A stretch of DNA of 64,000 nucleotides from UBA1426 sp050953365 (GTDB taxonomy: Bacteria; Bacillota; Clostridia; Peptostreptococcales; Anaerovoracaceae): positions 75,910 through 139,909 of the forward strand of contig JBMNMN010000004.1 in assembly GCA_050953365.1 (NCBI GenBank), in the 5' to 3' direction. The notes beneath the pieces are model-generated. The model was not told the origin of the DNA and searched no databases. It saw only the letters and a program-made list of their open reading frames with translations. The position numbers and the translations under genes are program-made. Of the stretch, positions 38,339-47,764 are shown one piece after another (the stretch's first letter is position 1; the number at the start of each line of letters is the position of its first letter).

Positions 38339-39676
38339 ATGAAAGAAGGAAGAATTACATTGAGTCAAAAACAACTAAAACGATTGAAGGTGATGAATGC
38401 CTATCTGGATGGCACCATCGACCGAAAGAGAGCATCTGAGCTACTTTCCCTTTCAGAACGTCAGATTTCACGCTTAAAGAAAGGACTGATTACACAAGGC
38501 GAGGCGTTCCTAATCCACAAGAATACAAACCGAAAGCCTGCTCATGCCATTCCCAGCGAGCTGAAGGAAACGATACTTCAAATCCATACCCAAGAAGAAT
38601 TTGAAAACGTCAATTTCCTTCACTTCAATGAAATACTCGCTGAGCAGTATGATATACAAATATCATACACCGCACTTTCCAGTATACTGAAATCCGAAGG
38701 AAATAAAAGTCCTAAAACAAAAAAAGCAAAACGCCGTAAAAGTCGACGTAAGCGTCGGCCCTGTCCGGGAGAACTGATCCAGATTGATGCGACACCTTTT
38801 GACTGGTTCCGGGATGGCAGAATGCTTGCTTTACACGGTGGCATCGATGATGCCACAGGAGACGTTGTAGGTCTATACCTTTGTGAAAATGAATGCTTAA
38901 ACGGCTATTTTGAGACCATGCGCCAATGCATTTTGACCCATGGTGTCCCCCAATCCGCTTATTCGGATAAGCATACCATTTTTCGCTCGCCTAAAGCAGA
39001 CCGGCTAACTGTGGAAGAGATCATTGCCGGTAAGGTTGTACATCTAACCCAATTCGGACGTGCCATGTACGAGTTAGGAATCGATATGATCTTTGCGAAA
39101 ACCCCTTGGGCAAAGGGGCGGATCGAAAGGCTGTGGGACACACTGCAAAGCAGGCTCCCGGTGGAATTTGCACGTAGGGGAATCAAAACCATCGAAGAGG
39201 CAAATCGATTTCTTAGGGAGGAATATCTTCAAAGGTATAACAGGAAGTTTGCAGTAAAGCCGGAAGGAGAATCTATCTTTGTGCCTCTTCGGGCAGATGT
39301 GGATGTGGATACTATTCTCTGCATCAAAAAGAAGCGGAAAACAGATGCCTCAAGCTGCTTCTCCTTCAAAGGTAGGCTGTTTCGAATTGACACGCAAGGA
39401 TACCCCCTGGTGCCTGCAAGGAAAGAAATTGACGTGTTGCTTAGCCCAAGGATTGGAATGAAAATCCGATACAAGGACCAGGTTTATGAAGCGATCCACT
39501 ACATAAAACCAGAGCGCAAGGATGCGAATCTGACGGTTCGCCCCAAGGTAAAAAGAGCGGTGCAACCTCACCTGATTCATGGGTCGGAAAAGTGGAGAGA
39601 AATTTGGCATAGTGAGCCTTACGAACTGTCATTGAAATTCCTGTATGAACTTTTCTTTGAGAAAGCAGCAGGGTAG
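38339..39676 (+). CDS. IS1202-family (ISNCY) transposase
   Basis: 445 aa. N-terminal helix-turn-helix ('RKRASELLSLSERQISRLKKG'), a basic linker 'RRKSRRKRR', then a DDE integrase core: 'LIQIDATPFDWF', 'AYSDKHTIF', and the Glu in 'AKGRIERLWDTLQ'. It appears intact. Both ends of its element are recognisable. Confidence 0.9.
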   Translation: MKEGRITLSQKQLKRLKVMNAYLDGTIDRKRASELLSLSERQISRLKKGLITQGEAFLIHKNTNRKPAHAIPSELKETILQIHTQEEFENVNFLHFNEILAEQYDIQISYTALSSILKSEGNKSPKTKKAKRRKSRRKRRPCPGELIQIDATPFDWFRDGRMLALHGGIDDATGDVVGLYLCENECLNGYFETMRQCILTHGVPQSAYSDKHTIFRSPKADRLTVEEIIAGKVVHLTQFGRAMYELGIDMIFAKTPWAKGRIERLWDTLQSRLPVEFARRGIKTIEEANRFLREEYLQRYNRKFAVKPEGESIFVPLRADVDVDTILCIKKKRKTDASSCFSFKGRLFRIDTQGYPLVPARKEIDVLLSPRIGMKIRYKDQVYEAIHYIKPERKDANLTVRPKVKRAVQPHLIHGSEKWREIWHSEPYELSLKFLYELFFEKAAG

Positions 39677-39691
39677 CATAAAATTTTATCG

Positions 39692-39788
39692 CGGTTGACA
39701 TGGAGGTATGTTGTGATAGGCCAATGGCCGGCGGTACCGGTACCGCCTTACCGCCCTAAGTCACAACATAGAGGCTCCATGTCAACCG
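39692..39788. repeat. Long hairpin after the IS1202 transposase
   Basis: CGGTTGACATGGAG pairs with CTCCATGTCAACCG (39775-39788). Inside are ATGTTGTGA / TCACAACAT and the palindrome GGCGGTACCGGTACCGCC. Confidence 0.9.
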
Positions 39789-39993
39789 AGGAAGATAAAA
39801 TTTTTGCGTGGTTGAATGGGACATTTTCTCAAGTTAATTTGATACTCAAAAAGGGACATTTTCTCAAGTTATTGACAGTCCGGCGCTGACCGAAGGACAA
39901 TTCCGTGCAGAAATAAAATTTATCAGTAGTATTACCGCGGTTACTTTCCGTTTTGGACCCGGACAGAAATGACCCGGTAACTTGGCCAAGATA

Positions 39994-41538
39994 GTGTAAA
40001 ATAGTTGTGGAGTTTTTAAAGGAAAGAAACAGAGATCAACTCTCCTGTGTTAAAATAGTTTCAGCAACAAAACACAAACAAGGAGGGAAGATCTCTGTGG
40101 AAACTATTGTACAACAAATCATTGCGGAATTGGGAAGAAATATTTGCAAACGGATTGAAGAAGGAGGCATATCCGATATAGATCAGTTTGCATCTGATGC
40201 CCTGGGTCTTTGCAAAGAAAGCGTTCGAGCCCTGATATCGGGAATCGTGAAGCAATTGAATGAAGAACTTAGAGCGGACAAGGCATTTCGAAAAGAGCAG
40301 GGGCTTATTCTAAAAGAAAAAGACCGGCAAAGGAGTCTTCTGACGGAGGTAGGTCGAATCGACATAGAACGAGACTACTATTACGAAAAGGCAAAAGGTG
40401 CCTATGTATATCCGTTGGATTTCATAATTGGTATATACGCCTATGAACGAGTGAGTGCCAATGTGAGCGCCCGCCTAGTGGAACAATCGGCAGAGGTTTC
40501 CTATGAAAAGAGTACGAAGATAGTAACCAACGGTGAAGTGAGCCGCCAGACGGTAAAGAATAAGTTGAGAGCAGTGGGAAAACTGGAAAAGGCAGCCCCT
40601 AAAGAAAAGCGAGTCGCATCGGAACTACATATTTTTGCCGATGAAGACCACGTTCATCTACAGGAAGGTAAAAACCGCATGGTTCCATTGATTACGTTAA
40701 GTGAAGGAATCCAAGCCGTCCATAAAGGGCGAAATGTCCTGATGAATCCGGTACACTTTACCTCCACCATTCATCAAACAAAAGAGGCTTGGGAAACGGT
40801 AGGCGGGTACATCTCACAAGCTTATGAAGAAAATCAAATCGAGAGAATCTATCTTCATGGTGATGGGGCTCCATGGATCAAGCAAGGAATGGAGGAGCTT
40901 GCCGACTGTCACTATGTTATGGATGGATTTCACTTTGAGAAGCACTTAAAACAAGCGACAGCGGCCTTTCCGAAACAAAATTACCGACACCGTATAAGGC
41001 AGGCGGTTCAAGAGAAGAGCCTGGAAAAAGTGACAAGCCTCATTCGAGAAATGCTGTCTCTTTGCAAGGGACCAAAGCAAGAGAAGCGGGTTCGAAACTT
41101 CCTCCGTTATGTTGTAAACAATTGGGACGGAATTGTGCGAAGATATACAAAAGATATCATAGGTAGCTGCACAGAAGGTTTAGTAAGTCATGTGTATTCG
41201 GAGAGATTAAGCAGAAATCCTATGGGTTGGAGCGAAGCTGGTCTAAACAAGATGGCAGAACTTAGAGTCTACACAAGAAACGGTTGCAGCGTTTCAGGAA
41301 AGGATTTCAGACGACCTGAAGACGAAAAAAACAGGAGCATTCTAAAGGAGTATGGGAAAAAACGGCTACAAAATGCAATTCATGGTTGTTGGGACTGGAG
41401 TATATTCGAAAAAGAACAATACAATCCGGCAGTCAATACTGCAACACAGATCCTGATCCGGTCTTATGGTCGGCAACGGGGTTTGGTTGCATAACATCGG
41501 GAGAGTTGTCAAGCAAAAACTCCACAACAACTTGACAC
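39994..41538 (+). mobile_element. ISLre2-family element
   Basis: 1545 bp. Imperfect 24-bp terminal repeats share GTTGTGGAGTTTTT (left at about 40004; right end inverted, ending at 41538). The left reads GTGTAAAATA before the shared block and the right GTGTCAAGTT. No target duplication is visible. Confidence 0.85.
40097..41494 (+). CDS. ISLre2 family transposase (UPF0236)
   Basis: 465 aa from the GTG at 40097, with AAGGAGGG upstream. Family features: 'VGRIDIERDYYYEK', 'ELHIFADEDHVHLQ', 'YLHGDGAPWIKQG', 'DGFHFEKHLKQA' and 'TEGLVSHVYSERLSRNPMGWSE'. The Asp residues in 'ADEDH' and 'GDGAPW' and the Glu in 'TEGLVSH' are likely catalytic. It is intact. Confidence 0.92.
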   Translation: METIVQQIIAELGRNICKRIEEGGISDIDQFASDALGLCKESVRALISGIVKQLNEELRADKAFRKEQGLILKEKDRQRSLLTEVGRIDIERDYYYEKAKGAYVYPLDFIIGIYAYERVSANVSARLVEQSAEVSYEKSTKIVTNGEVSRQTVKNKLRAVGKLEKAAPKEKRVASELHIFADEDHVHLQEGKNRMVPLITLSEGIQAVHKGRNVLMNPVHFTSTIHQTKEAWETVGGYISQAYEENQIERIYLHGDGAPWIKQGMEELADCHYVMDGFHFEKHLKQATAAFPKQNYRHRIRQAVQEKSLEKVTSLIREMLSLCKGPKQEKRVRNFLRYVVNNWDGIVRRYTKDIIGSCTEGLVSHVYSERLSRNPMGWSEAGLNKMAELRVYTRNGCSVSGKDFRRPEDEKNRSILKEYGKKRLQNAIHGCWDWSIFEKEQYNPAVNTATQILIRSYGRQRGLVA

Positions 41539-41559
41539 CGTCTCAGTTTTTTGCGTTCG

Positions 41560-41589
41560 TTGCGAAGCCGGGGTTCTTTATGATACAAT
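41560..41589 (+). promoter_or_regulatory. Promoter for the SLH gene
   Basis: TTGCGA (41560-41565), 18-base spacer, TACAAT (41584-41589) with TGA just upstream. The -10 region matches S-layer promoter 1. Confidence 0.6.
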
Positions 41590-41717
41590 AAAGCAAATTA
41601 AGTGATTAGAGCGGCATATGTTCAAGCGCTTATCGCAAATAAACGATACAATTTCAGGAAAGGCGTTGCCCGAAGAGAGCATACAACGCCATCAAATACA
41701 AAAAGGGGGAATTTGAC

Positions 41718-42950
41718 ATGAGAAAAGGGATTTCGTTTCTATTAGTATTAGCTCTGGTCTTTGCTTCTTTTGCTGCTGTGTTTGCAGCCGATTCGCAAAC
41801 ACCGGCTGATGTGAAAGATACAGAATACGAAGCGGCTGTTACTGCTCTGATTGAAAAAGGCATCATTTCAGGTTACACCGACGGTACCTTCCGGCCAGAT
41901 GGAACCATCACCAGAGCGGAAGCCTGCGTCGTGGTCGTAAAGGCTATGGCCCCCGGCGAAGATGCATTGGAAGCTGTGTCGGCGAGCAGTTTCTCCGATC
42001 TGGCGGGCTTTGACTGGGCAGCGAAATACATCAATTATGCTGCGGCGAAAGGCATTATTTCCGGGTATCCCGATGGCACCTTCCGCCCGGCCAACCAAGT
42101 GACTTATGCGGAGATGGCTTCGATGCTGGTTCGCGCTTTGGGTTACAGCGCCGGGGACTTGACGGGGAACTGGCCGGATAATTTTATTACGAAGGCTGCA
42201 ACGCTGGGGATCTTTACGGACATAGATCATAAGGTCAACGATGTCAATGTTCCGGCTGTAAGGGGCCATGTGGCGTTTATGACTTATAGAGTGGCAGACG
42301 ACATCGCCAATGCAAATAAACCCGGTGAAACCACGGACCCCGGTGACGGCGAACCGGGCGACTCGGAAGATCCTGCAGGCTATCTGTCGGACTTTAGCGG
42401 AAGGGCTTACGGCATCCTGCTGAGCGTTGCAAAAGTTTTGAATGAGAAAGGAGATGCAGTCGACGAATTTGAATTCCTTATCGGAAGCAAAACTTTGTAT
42501 CTTAAGACCAACGGGAAGTTCGATGCACCGTTACAGGGCGACATTGAAGAAAACCTTAATAAGGGAAATATTTATGGGCTGCAGATGCGCGACGGCGTAG
42601 TTATCAGATTTGGGACTTCTGATGATGACTTTTCTGGTCTGGGCTCTACTCCTGCGGGGTTTGAGAACTTTACCGGCGGGAGCTGGTGGGTAGTAGAGAG
42701 TGCCTCAAATTATGGGGTCGAGATTAGAGAACCTGATGCCGAAAATACTGTTTTCTGCTCCATACTGGAAGATGCATCCATCTACGTAGCCGAGATAGAA
42801 AAAAATAAAATTACCGGCTATAAGCCGGGAACCTTCCGGGATATCAAGGCGGGTAAACTCGTGCGGCTCTATTCCGTTACCGGCGACGACCCCGGCGTGG
42901 CGGAAATCGTATTGGTAGGTGAATTCAAAGAATTCGGTGATAAATCATAA
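41718..42950 (+). CDS. Secreted SLH-repeat protein
   Basis: 410 aa. Signal peptide about 1-24 (ends VFAA). SLH motifs: 'GIISGYTDGTFRPDGTITRAEA', 'GIISGYPDGTFRPANQVTYAEM', plus a third unit ending near residue 195. A Thr/Gly/Asp/Glu-rich linker ('GETTDPGDGEPGDSEDP') separates them from a 190-aa C-terminal domain that I do not recognise. Ribosome site AAAGGGGGA. The signal peptide and first repeat resemble the main S-layer protein. Confidence 0.88.
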   Translation: MRKGISFLLVLALVFASFAAVFAADSQTPADVKDTEYEAAVTALIEKGIISGYTDGTFRPDGTITRAEACVVVVKAMAPGEDALEAVSASSFSDLAGFDWAAKYINYAAAKGIISGYPDGTFRPANQVTYAEMASMLVRALGYSAGDLTGNWPDNFITKAATLGIFTDIDHKVNDVNVPAVRGHVAFMTYRVADDIANANKPGETTDPGDGEPGDSEDPAGYLSDFSGRAYGILLSVAKVLNEKGDAVDEFEFLIGSKTLYLKTNGKFDAPLQGDIEENLNKGNIYGLQMRDGVVIRFGTSDDDFSGLGSTPAGFENFTGGSWWVVESASNYGVEIREPDAENTVFCSILEDASIYVAEIEKNKITGYKPGTFRDIKAGKLVRLYSVTGDDPGVAEIVLVGEFKEFGDKS

Positions 42951-42985
42951 ATTTACCTTCATCATTTAATAGAAACAACACATTT

Positions 42986-43040
42986 ACCCGTCATCTTTGG
43001 GCAGCAGAATATGAGCACTCAACTGGTGGCGGGTTTTTTT
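42986..43040 (+). terminator. Terminator after the SLH gene
   Basis: ACCCGTCATC pairs with GGTGGCGGGT (two G-U pairs) across a loop of about 29 bases, then seven T. Confidence 0.6.
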
Positions 43041-43088
43041 GTACAAATAAATGAAGATGACACTCATGAATGATGAAAAGCATAAATA

Positions 43089-44709
43089 GGGGCTACTGAA
43101 CAACTTGAAACCCCTTGAAACCATTGCAATTTCAACCATTTTATGATAGAATAAATGCAAGCAAATCGCACGAAAACGTCAGAAAACCTTGCACTTTAGA
43201 CATGAAGAAATGGGAGAAAACGATGTATAAACCCACCAGAGGACAGATGACACTCTTTGATCAACCGATCGCATTTGCAGGCGCTAAACTGAGCCCAGAC
43301 AATCGCTGGGTCAAGATGGCTTCATTGATTCCTTGGGATCTGTTGGACCGGAAATATAGCGAGCAGTTTGGTAGCAAGACCGGGTATCCAGCGAAAGCAG
43401 CCAGGATGGCTCTCGGCTCTCACATCATCAAGGAGAAGTTCAGACTCTCTGACGAGGAGACCGTGGAACATATTAAAGAGAGCCCATACCTCCAATGGTT
43501 CATCGGATTGCCTGCATTCACAGACAAAGCGCCATTCGACGCAAGTACGATGACTTGGTTCCGGAAGAGATTGACACCGGAGATGCTTGCAGAAGTGAAC
43601 GCATACGTCATTGGAAGCAAGAAAAAGGATGACGACGAAGATCCGATGAATGGCTCAGATTCAAGCGACGGAGGTGGAGACAGTGAATCAGAAGAAGGAA
43701 AAAACAAAGGGACACTAATTCTCGACGCAACCTGCGCCCCGGCTGACATCAAGTATCCAACAGACGTGGCACTCCTCAATACGGCACGTGAAAAGCTGGA
43801 GAGAATGATAACAGAGCTTCACGGGCAGACCAGTCAGAAAAAGAAACCCAGGACATACAAGAGAATTGCCAGAAAGGATTATCTCAGATTTGCGCGGAAC
43901 AGGAAGCCAACCATCAAGACGATTCGAAAAGCAATACGGCAGCAGCTAGGCTACGTAAGACGGGATCTTGCCATCATAGAAACACTACTTCAGAGTGGTC
44001 TGAATTTGACTGAGAAGAGCAAGGAGACCTTGCGGATCGTCAGAACGCTGTACTCGCAGCAGGAAGAGATGTATCGGGAGAAGAAGCATCAGGTCGATGA
44101 CAGGATTGTCAGTATTCATCAGCCTTGGGTGAGACCGATTGTTAGAGGGAAAACCAATGCACCGACAGAGTTCGGAGCAAAGATTGCAATCAGCATGGTA
44201 GATGGTTATGCCTCTGTGGAAAGATTGGACTGGAACGCTTTTAACGAGACTTCCACCCTGCAGGAAAGCGTAGAACGCTACCGGGAGGAGCGAGGGTACT
44301 ATCCCGAGCGGATCCTTGCGGACAAGATCTATCGAACGAGGGAAAACCTCTCATTCTGCAGCAAGCATGGCATCCGAATGAACGGACCAAAGCTGGGGAG
44401 ACCGCCGAAGGACAAGAAGGCCTACAGGTTGCAATGTCTTCTGGAGAAATCAGAAGCAGGAGAGCGAAATGCCGTGGAAGGCAAGTTTGGGGAAGGGAAA
44501 CGGGCCTATGGCCTGAACAGGATCTTCACCAGGAGACAGGATACAAGCGAGACCAGCATCCATCTGGTATTTCTTGTGATGAACATGGAAAAGAGACTAC
44601 GCTCTCTTTTGTTGCCAATTTTAGAAGTGTTGGAAAACATGATTTCCATGCTTAAGATCATAAAGAATAGGGCGCTGATTGGCGCATAACGCGGTTATTC
44701 AGCAGCCCC
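43089..44709 (+). mobile_element. IS5-family element
   Basis: 1621 bp. Ends GGGGCTACTGAACAAC and, inward, GGGGCTGCTGAATAAC. The 6-bp duplication TAAATA lies at 43083-43088 and 44710-44715. Confidence 0.9.
43223..44689 (+). CDS. IS5 family transposase
   Basis: 488 aa from the ATG at 43223 with GGGAG upstream. Family pattern 'GQMTLFDQP' and 'DNRWVKMASLIPWDLL', and DDE residues in 'LILDATCAPADIKYPTD', 'ILADKIYRTREN' and 'EGKFGEGKRAYGL'. A Ser/Gly/Asp/Glu-rich insert lies before the first Asp. Intact. Confidence 0.9.
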   Translation: MYKPTRGQMTLFDQPIAFAGAKLSPDNRWVKMASLIPWDLLDRKYSEQFGSKTGYPAKAARMALGSHIIKEKFRLSDEETVEHIKESPYLQWFIGLPAFTDKAPFDASTMTWFRKRLTPEMLAEVNAYVIGSKKKDDDEDPMNGSDSSDGGGDSESEEGKNKGTLILDATCAPADIKYPTDVALLNTAREKLERMITELHGQTSQKKKPRTYKRIARKDYLRFARNRKPTIKTIRKAIRQQLGYVRRDLAIIETLLQSGLNLTEKSKETLRIVRTLYSQQEEMYREKKHQVDDRIVSIHQPWVRPIVRGKTNAPTEFGAKIAISMVDGYASVERLDWNAFNETSTLQESVERYREERGYYPERILADKIYRTRENLSFCSKHGIRMNGPKLGRPPKDKKAYRLQCLLEKSEAGERNAVEGKFGEGKRAYGLNRIFTRRQDTSETSIHLVFLVMNMEKRLRSLLLPILEVLENMISMLKIIKNRALIGA

Positions 44710-44791
44710 TAAATAAAGATGACAAACGGATTCTTACATATGTGGCTGCCTGTTTTTACAATTAATAGTTTATCTGACCTTTTCAAACTTA

Positions 44792-45604
44792 TTAGGGAAT
44801 CAAAAAGCTTTTAATAATTCTTCTGACTAGATGTGAGTCAAAGGGGAAGCCTGGCATTTCATAAGTTTCAATCAAATTATGAAAAGGTACAATTTTGTTT
44901 CTTCTGTATACCGATAACTTTTCGTTCATTGATTCTGCATATACCGGATCGTCGGGTTTTCCAAAATGCTCCCAGTAGATAACACGGCCGTCCTTCAGGC
45001 TGAGTATAGTAAAGTCTGGATAAAAACGCCGACCCTCCAGAGCCAACGCCGCCTCATAACGATATGGAACGCCGGATAACTCTAATTCACTTGCGATGAA
45101 TAACTCTGATTTTGAGCGAACTTTTATCCCGTTAGGTGTAGTGTAGATCAACTGCTCAGGATATAAAGCAGATTTTTCAAAAGACTCACTAATCCAGTCG
45201 CTTACATTTTTGCTACCAGACTTCAATATCGGCAGATAACATAGATTAAAACAGGGTTTAGGCAGTTTGCTCATAATGGAATTTGGATCATATGGACGAC
45301 CGTATTTCAAATATTTCTCTCTATGCTTAATACTATATTTAAGGCTTTTTATGCTCTTTTCTAAAAATCCCCTTCGACAAAGTGCTGATAAAAGCTGGGT
45401 ATCTCCTTTGCGTATGTAGACGCACTTGTCGGCCACTCCAACAGAATTTGAAGGAATATAATGATAATAGCATTCATAACCATTAATTATTTTAACGTGG
45501 ACTCCTCCAATCGGGAGAGTCTTAATATCTTCAAGGAACTTATTCAGCAACTCCTTTTCATATTCATTTTCTTCTCGAAGTTTGAAAATAGTTTCATTGA
45601 ACAT
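44792..45604 (-). CDS. PD-(D/E)XK-nuclease-like protein
   Basis: 270 aa; AAGGAG precedes the ATG. The C-terminal half reads 'RSKSELFIASELELSGVPYRYE' then 'FYPDFTIL' then 'IYWEHFGKPDD', the E...D...ExH order of DUF559-like PD-(D/E)XK folds. The usual Lys of ExK is replaced by His. A charged N-terminal helical part precedes it. Its start lies about 150 bases from the hairpin repeat array. Function unknown. Confidence 0.65.
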   Translation of the reverse strand: MFNETIFKLREENEYEKELLNKFLEDIKTLPIGGVHVKIINGYECYYHYIPSNSVGVADKCVYIRKGDTQLLSALCRRGFLEKSIKSLKYSIKHREKYLKYGRPYDPNSIMSKLPKPCFNLCYLPILKSGSKNVSDWISESFEKSALYPEQLIYTTPNGIKVRSKSELFIASELELSGVPYRYEAALALEGRRFYPDFTILSLKDGRVIYWEHFGKPDDPVYAESMNEKLSVYRRNKIVPFHNLIETYEMPGFPFDSHLVRRIIKSFLIP

Positions 45605-46382
45605 GAATATCTCCTTAGGCTTGGGAAATTACATAATATGGTAATAAAATTATAATATTCCATATAACTTATGTCAATAGTTATTTCTCCTGATCAATTA
45701 TTCTGCTTTCTCCATAAATAGTTTGTATATTAATATCAAAGACTAGTTGACAACTAACCAATTCGCCTGATCTATGCGGAAAAGATTAGTATTCAAGCAA
45801 GGACAGGGAGTAGAAACTAACCATTTCTCTGGATTCTCGCTGAAATGGTTAGTATTTGAGCTGGGGAACAAAGTAGAAGCTAACCATTTCACCTCATTCT
45901 TTCCGAAATGGTTATAATTTGAGTCAGGGAAGGAAATAGAGACTAACCATTTCTTTTGATTCCTGCGGAAATGGTTATAAATTAAGTCGGGATGGGGGTA
46001 GAGACTAACTATTTTCTTTAGTTTCTGCTGGAATAGTTAGAATCCGAACAAGGATTAGAGGTAGAAACTAACCATTTTACCTCGTTCTTTCCGAAATGGT
46101 TATAATTTGAGTCAGGGTGGAGCGTAGAGTTTAACTATTTTCTATAGTTCCTTTCAAAATGGTTATACTTTCAGCCGTGATAGGAAACAAAGACTAACCA
46201 TTTCTCAGGATTCTCGCTGAAATGGTTAGGATTTGAGTTGGGGAAGAAAGTAGAAACTAACCATTTTACCTCGTTCTAGTTACGTCCGTATAATGGTGTA
46301 AATTAAAAAATAAAAAGAGAACATGTCTCTTCGTTCGGTTACAATGTAGTTACCACAACAACAAAACCGGAGGTGAAGAAAC

Positions 46383-47618
46383 ATGTCTCAAGTCAATATT
46401 ACAATAGACTATGACGAAGTGGTAGCTCTTTTTTCAAAAGAGCGAAATGAAGCGTTTGCGTACCTGATGGAGAAGATCCTAAATGCCTTCCTTTTGGCAG
46501 AATCAGAAGATCAGATAGGGGCCTCGAAGCATGAACGAAGCGAGGACAGAAACGACTACCGAAATGGTACCAGGGATCGCCCTCTTGTTACAAGGATCGG
46601 GAAACTCACGCTAAAGGTTCCACGCCACAGAAATGTTCCGTTTGTAACGATGATCTTTGATCAATATCAAAGAAATGAAGCGGCTTTGCTGACGACTATG
46701 ATGGAGATGGTTGTCCAAGGTGTATCCACAAGAAAAGTAACCAATGTTGTGGAAGAGCTCTGCGGGGCTAGCTTCTCGAAATCAACCGTATCCGAGCTTT
46801 GTAGGCGCCTAGATGAAAGCATTAAGCAGTTTAAAAACCGTCCATTGAAAGATCCGTACCCGTTCGTAATTACCGATGCGAAATACTTTAAGGTAAGAGA
46901 AAACCACAGCATCGTATCGAAAGCCTTCATGGTTGCCATGGGGATTACAGAGGATGGCCGTAGAGAAATCATTGATTTTGGCACCTATGATAATGAATCA
47001 GAGAGAACCTGGAAGGAGTTTTTGACAAGTTTAAAAAAACGAGGAGTAAATCCCGATATGATCACATCGGATGCCCATCAAGGTTTACTTGCAGGCTTGA
47101 AAGAGGTTTACCCGGAGGTTCCTTGGCAAAGATGTCAATATCATTTTCAGGAAAACATCCTTAAGGAGACTCCGAAAAAAGAGCAGAAAGGATTAAAGAC
47201 CGAGCTCCGTGAAATGTTTAATGCCAAAACCATGAAAGAAGCTAGAGAGCGAAGGAATGAAATCATTCAGGATTACAAGGATGTAGCACCAAAAGCTATG
47301 GAAATCCTTGATGAGGGATTTGAGGAAGCCATGACAGTGATGCTGCTACCAGAAAGCATGCGGACTCCCCTTCGGACTACGAACTATTTAGAGCGTGAAA
47401 ATGGCGAGTTAGGGCGCCGTTCTGATGTGATTCGGATCTTTCCAAATGCAGCGTCCTTGACCCGCTTAATGGGAGCGGTCTTAATCGATCGAAATGACAT
47501 AATGAGTACAAGAAATGCCTTGTTCACAAAAGAAAAATGCATGAATGCAATCGAAGAAGCAAAACCGAAGCTTATCAAGATTGCCCAGGAACAGGTAAAA
47601 CTGCTGAAAGCAGCTTAA
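46383..47618 (+). CDS. IS256 family transposase
   Basis: 411 aa, CGGAGGTGAAG ribosome site. Motifs: 'DRNDYRNGTRDRPLVTRIGKL', 'VITDAKYFKVREN' (first D), 'MITSDAHQGLLAGL' (second D), 'WQRCQYHFQENIL', and 'NYLERENGELGRRSDVIRIFPN' (E). Full length and intact. Confidence 0.95.
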   Translation: MSQVNITIDYDEVVALFSKERNEAFAYLMEKILNAFLLAESEDQIGASKHERSEDRNDYRNGTRDRPLVTRIGKLTLKVPRHRNVPFVTMIFDQYQRNEAALLTTMMEMVVQGVSTRKVTNVVEELCGASFSKSTVSELCRRLDESIKQFKNRPLKDPYPFVITDAKYFKVRENHSIVSKAFMVAMGITEDGRREIIDFGTYDNESERTWKEFLTSLKKRGVNPDMITSDAHQGLLAGLKEVYPEVPWQRCQYHFQENILKETPKKEQKGLKTELREMFNAKTMKEARERRNEIIQDYKDVAPKAMEILDEGFEEAMTVMLLPESMRTPLRTTNYLERENGELGRRSDVIRIFPNAASLTRLMGAVLIDRNDIMSTRNALFTKEKCMNAIEEAKPKLIKIAQEQVKLLKAA

Positions 47619-47643
47619 CATAGAAGCATTTATGCCGCGAAAG

Positions 47644-47764
47644 CCTGTTTACATGGGGCTGACCCTCTGGTAAACTCTCGGCGGCAGAGATGACGCCCAA
47701 GAGAGTGGTCTTCTTCTGCCTAAAAAAGGGAGTCCAGAGGGTCAGGGCCCCCCATGTCAACAGG
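47644..47764. repeat. Long hairpin after the IS256 transposase
   Basis: CCTGTTTACATGGGG and CTGACCCTCTGG pair with CCAGAGGGTCAG and CCCCATGTCAACAGG. It shares the GTTGACATGG motif with the hairpin at 39692-39788. Confidence 0.85.

Larger units (their letters stand above)
38271..39871 (+). mobile_element. IS1202-like (ISNCY) element
   Basis: Left end TAACTTGTGATAATGTC, and the right end reads TAACTTGAGAAAATGTCCC inward. Each end has a second inner copy (ACTTGAGATAATGTCCC at 38299 and its complement at 39818-39836). No target duplication is clear. A long hairpin follows the transposase. Confidence 0.8.
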
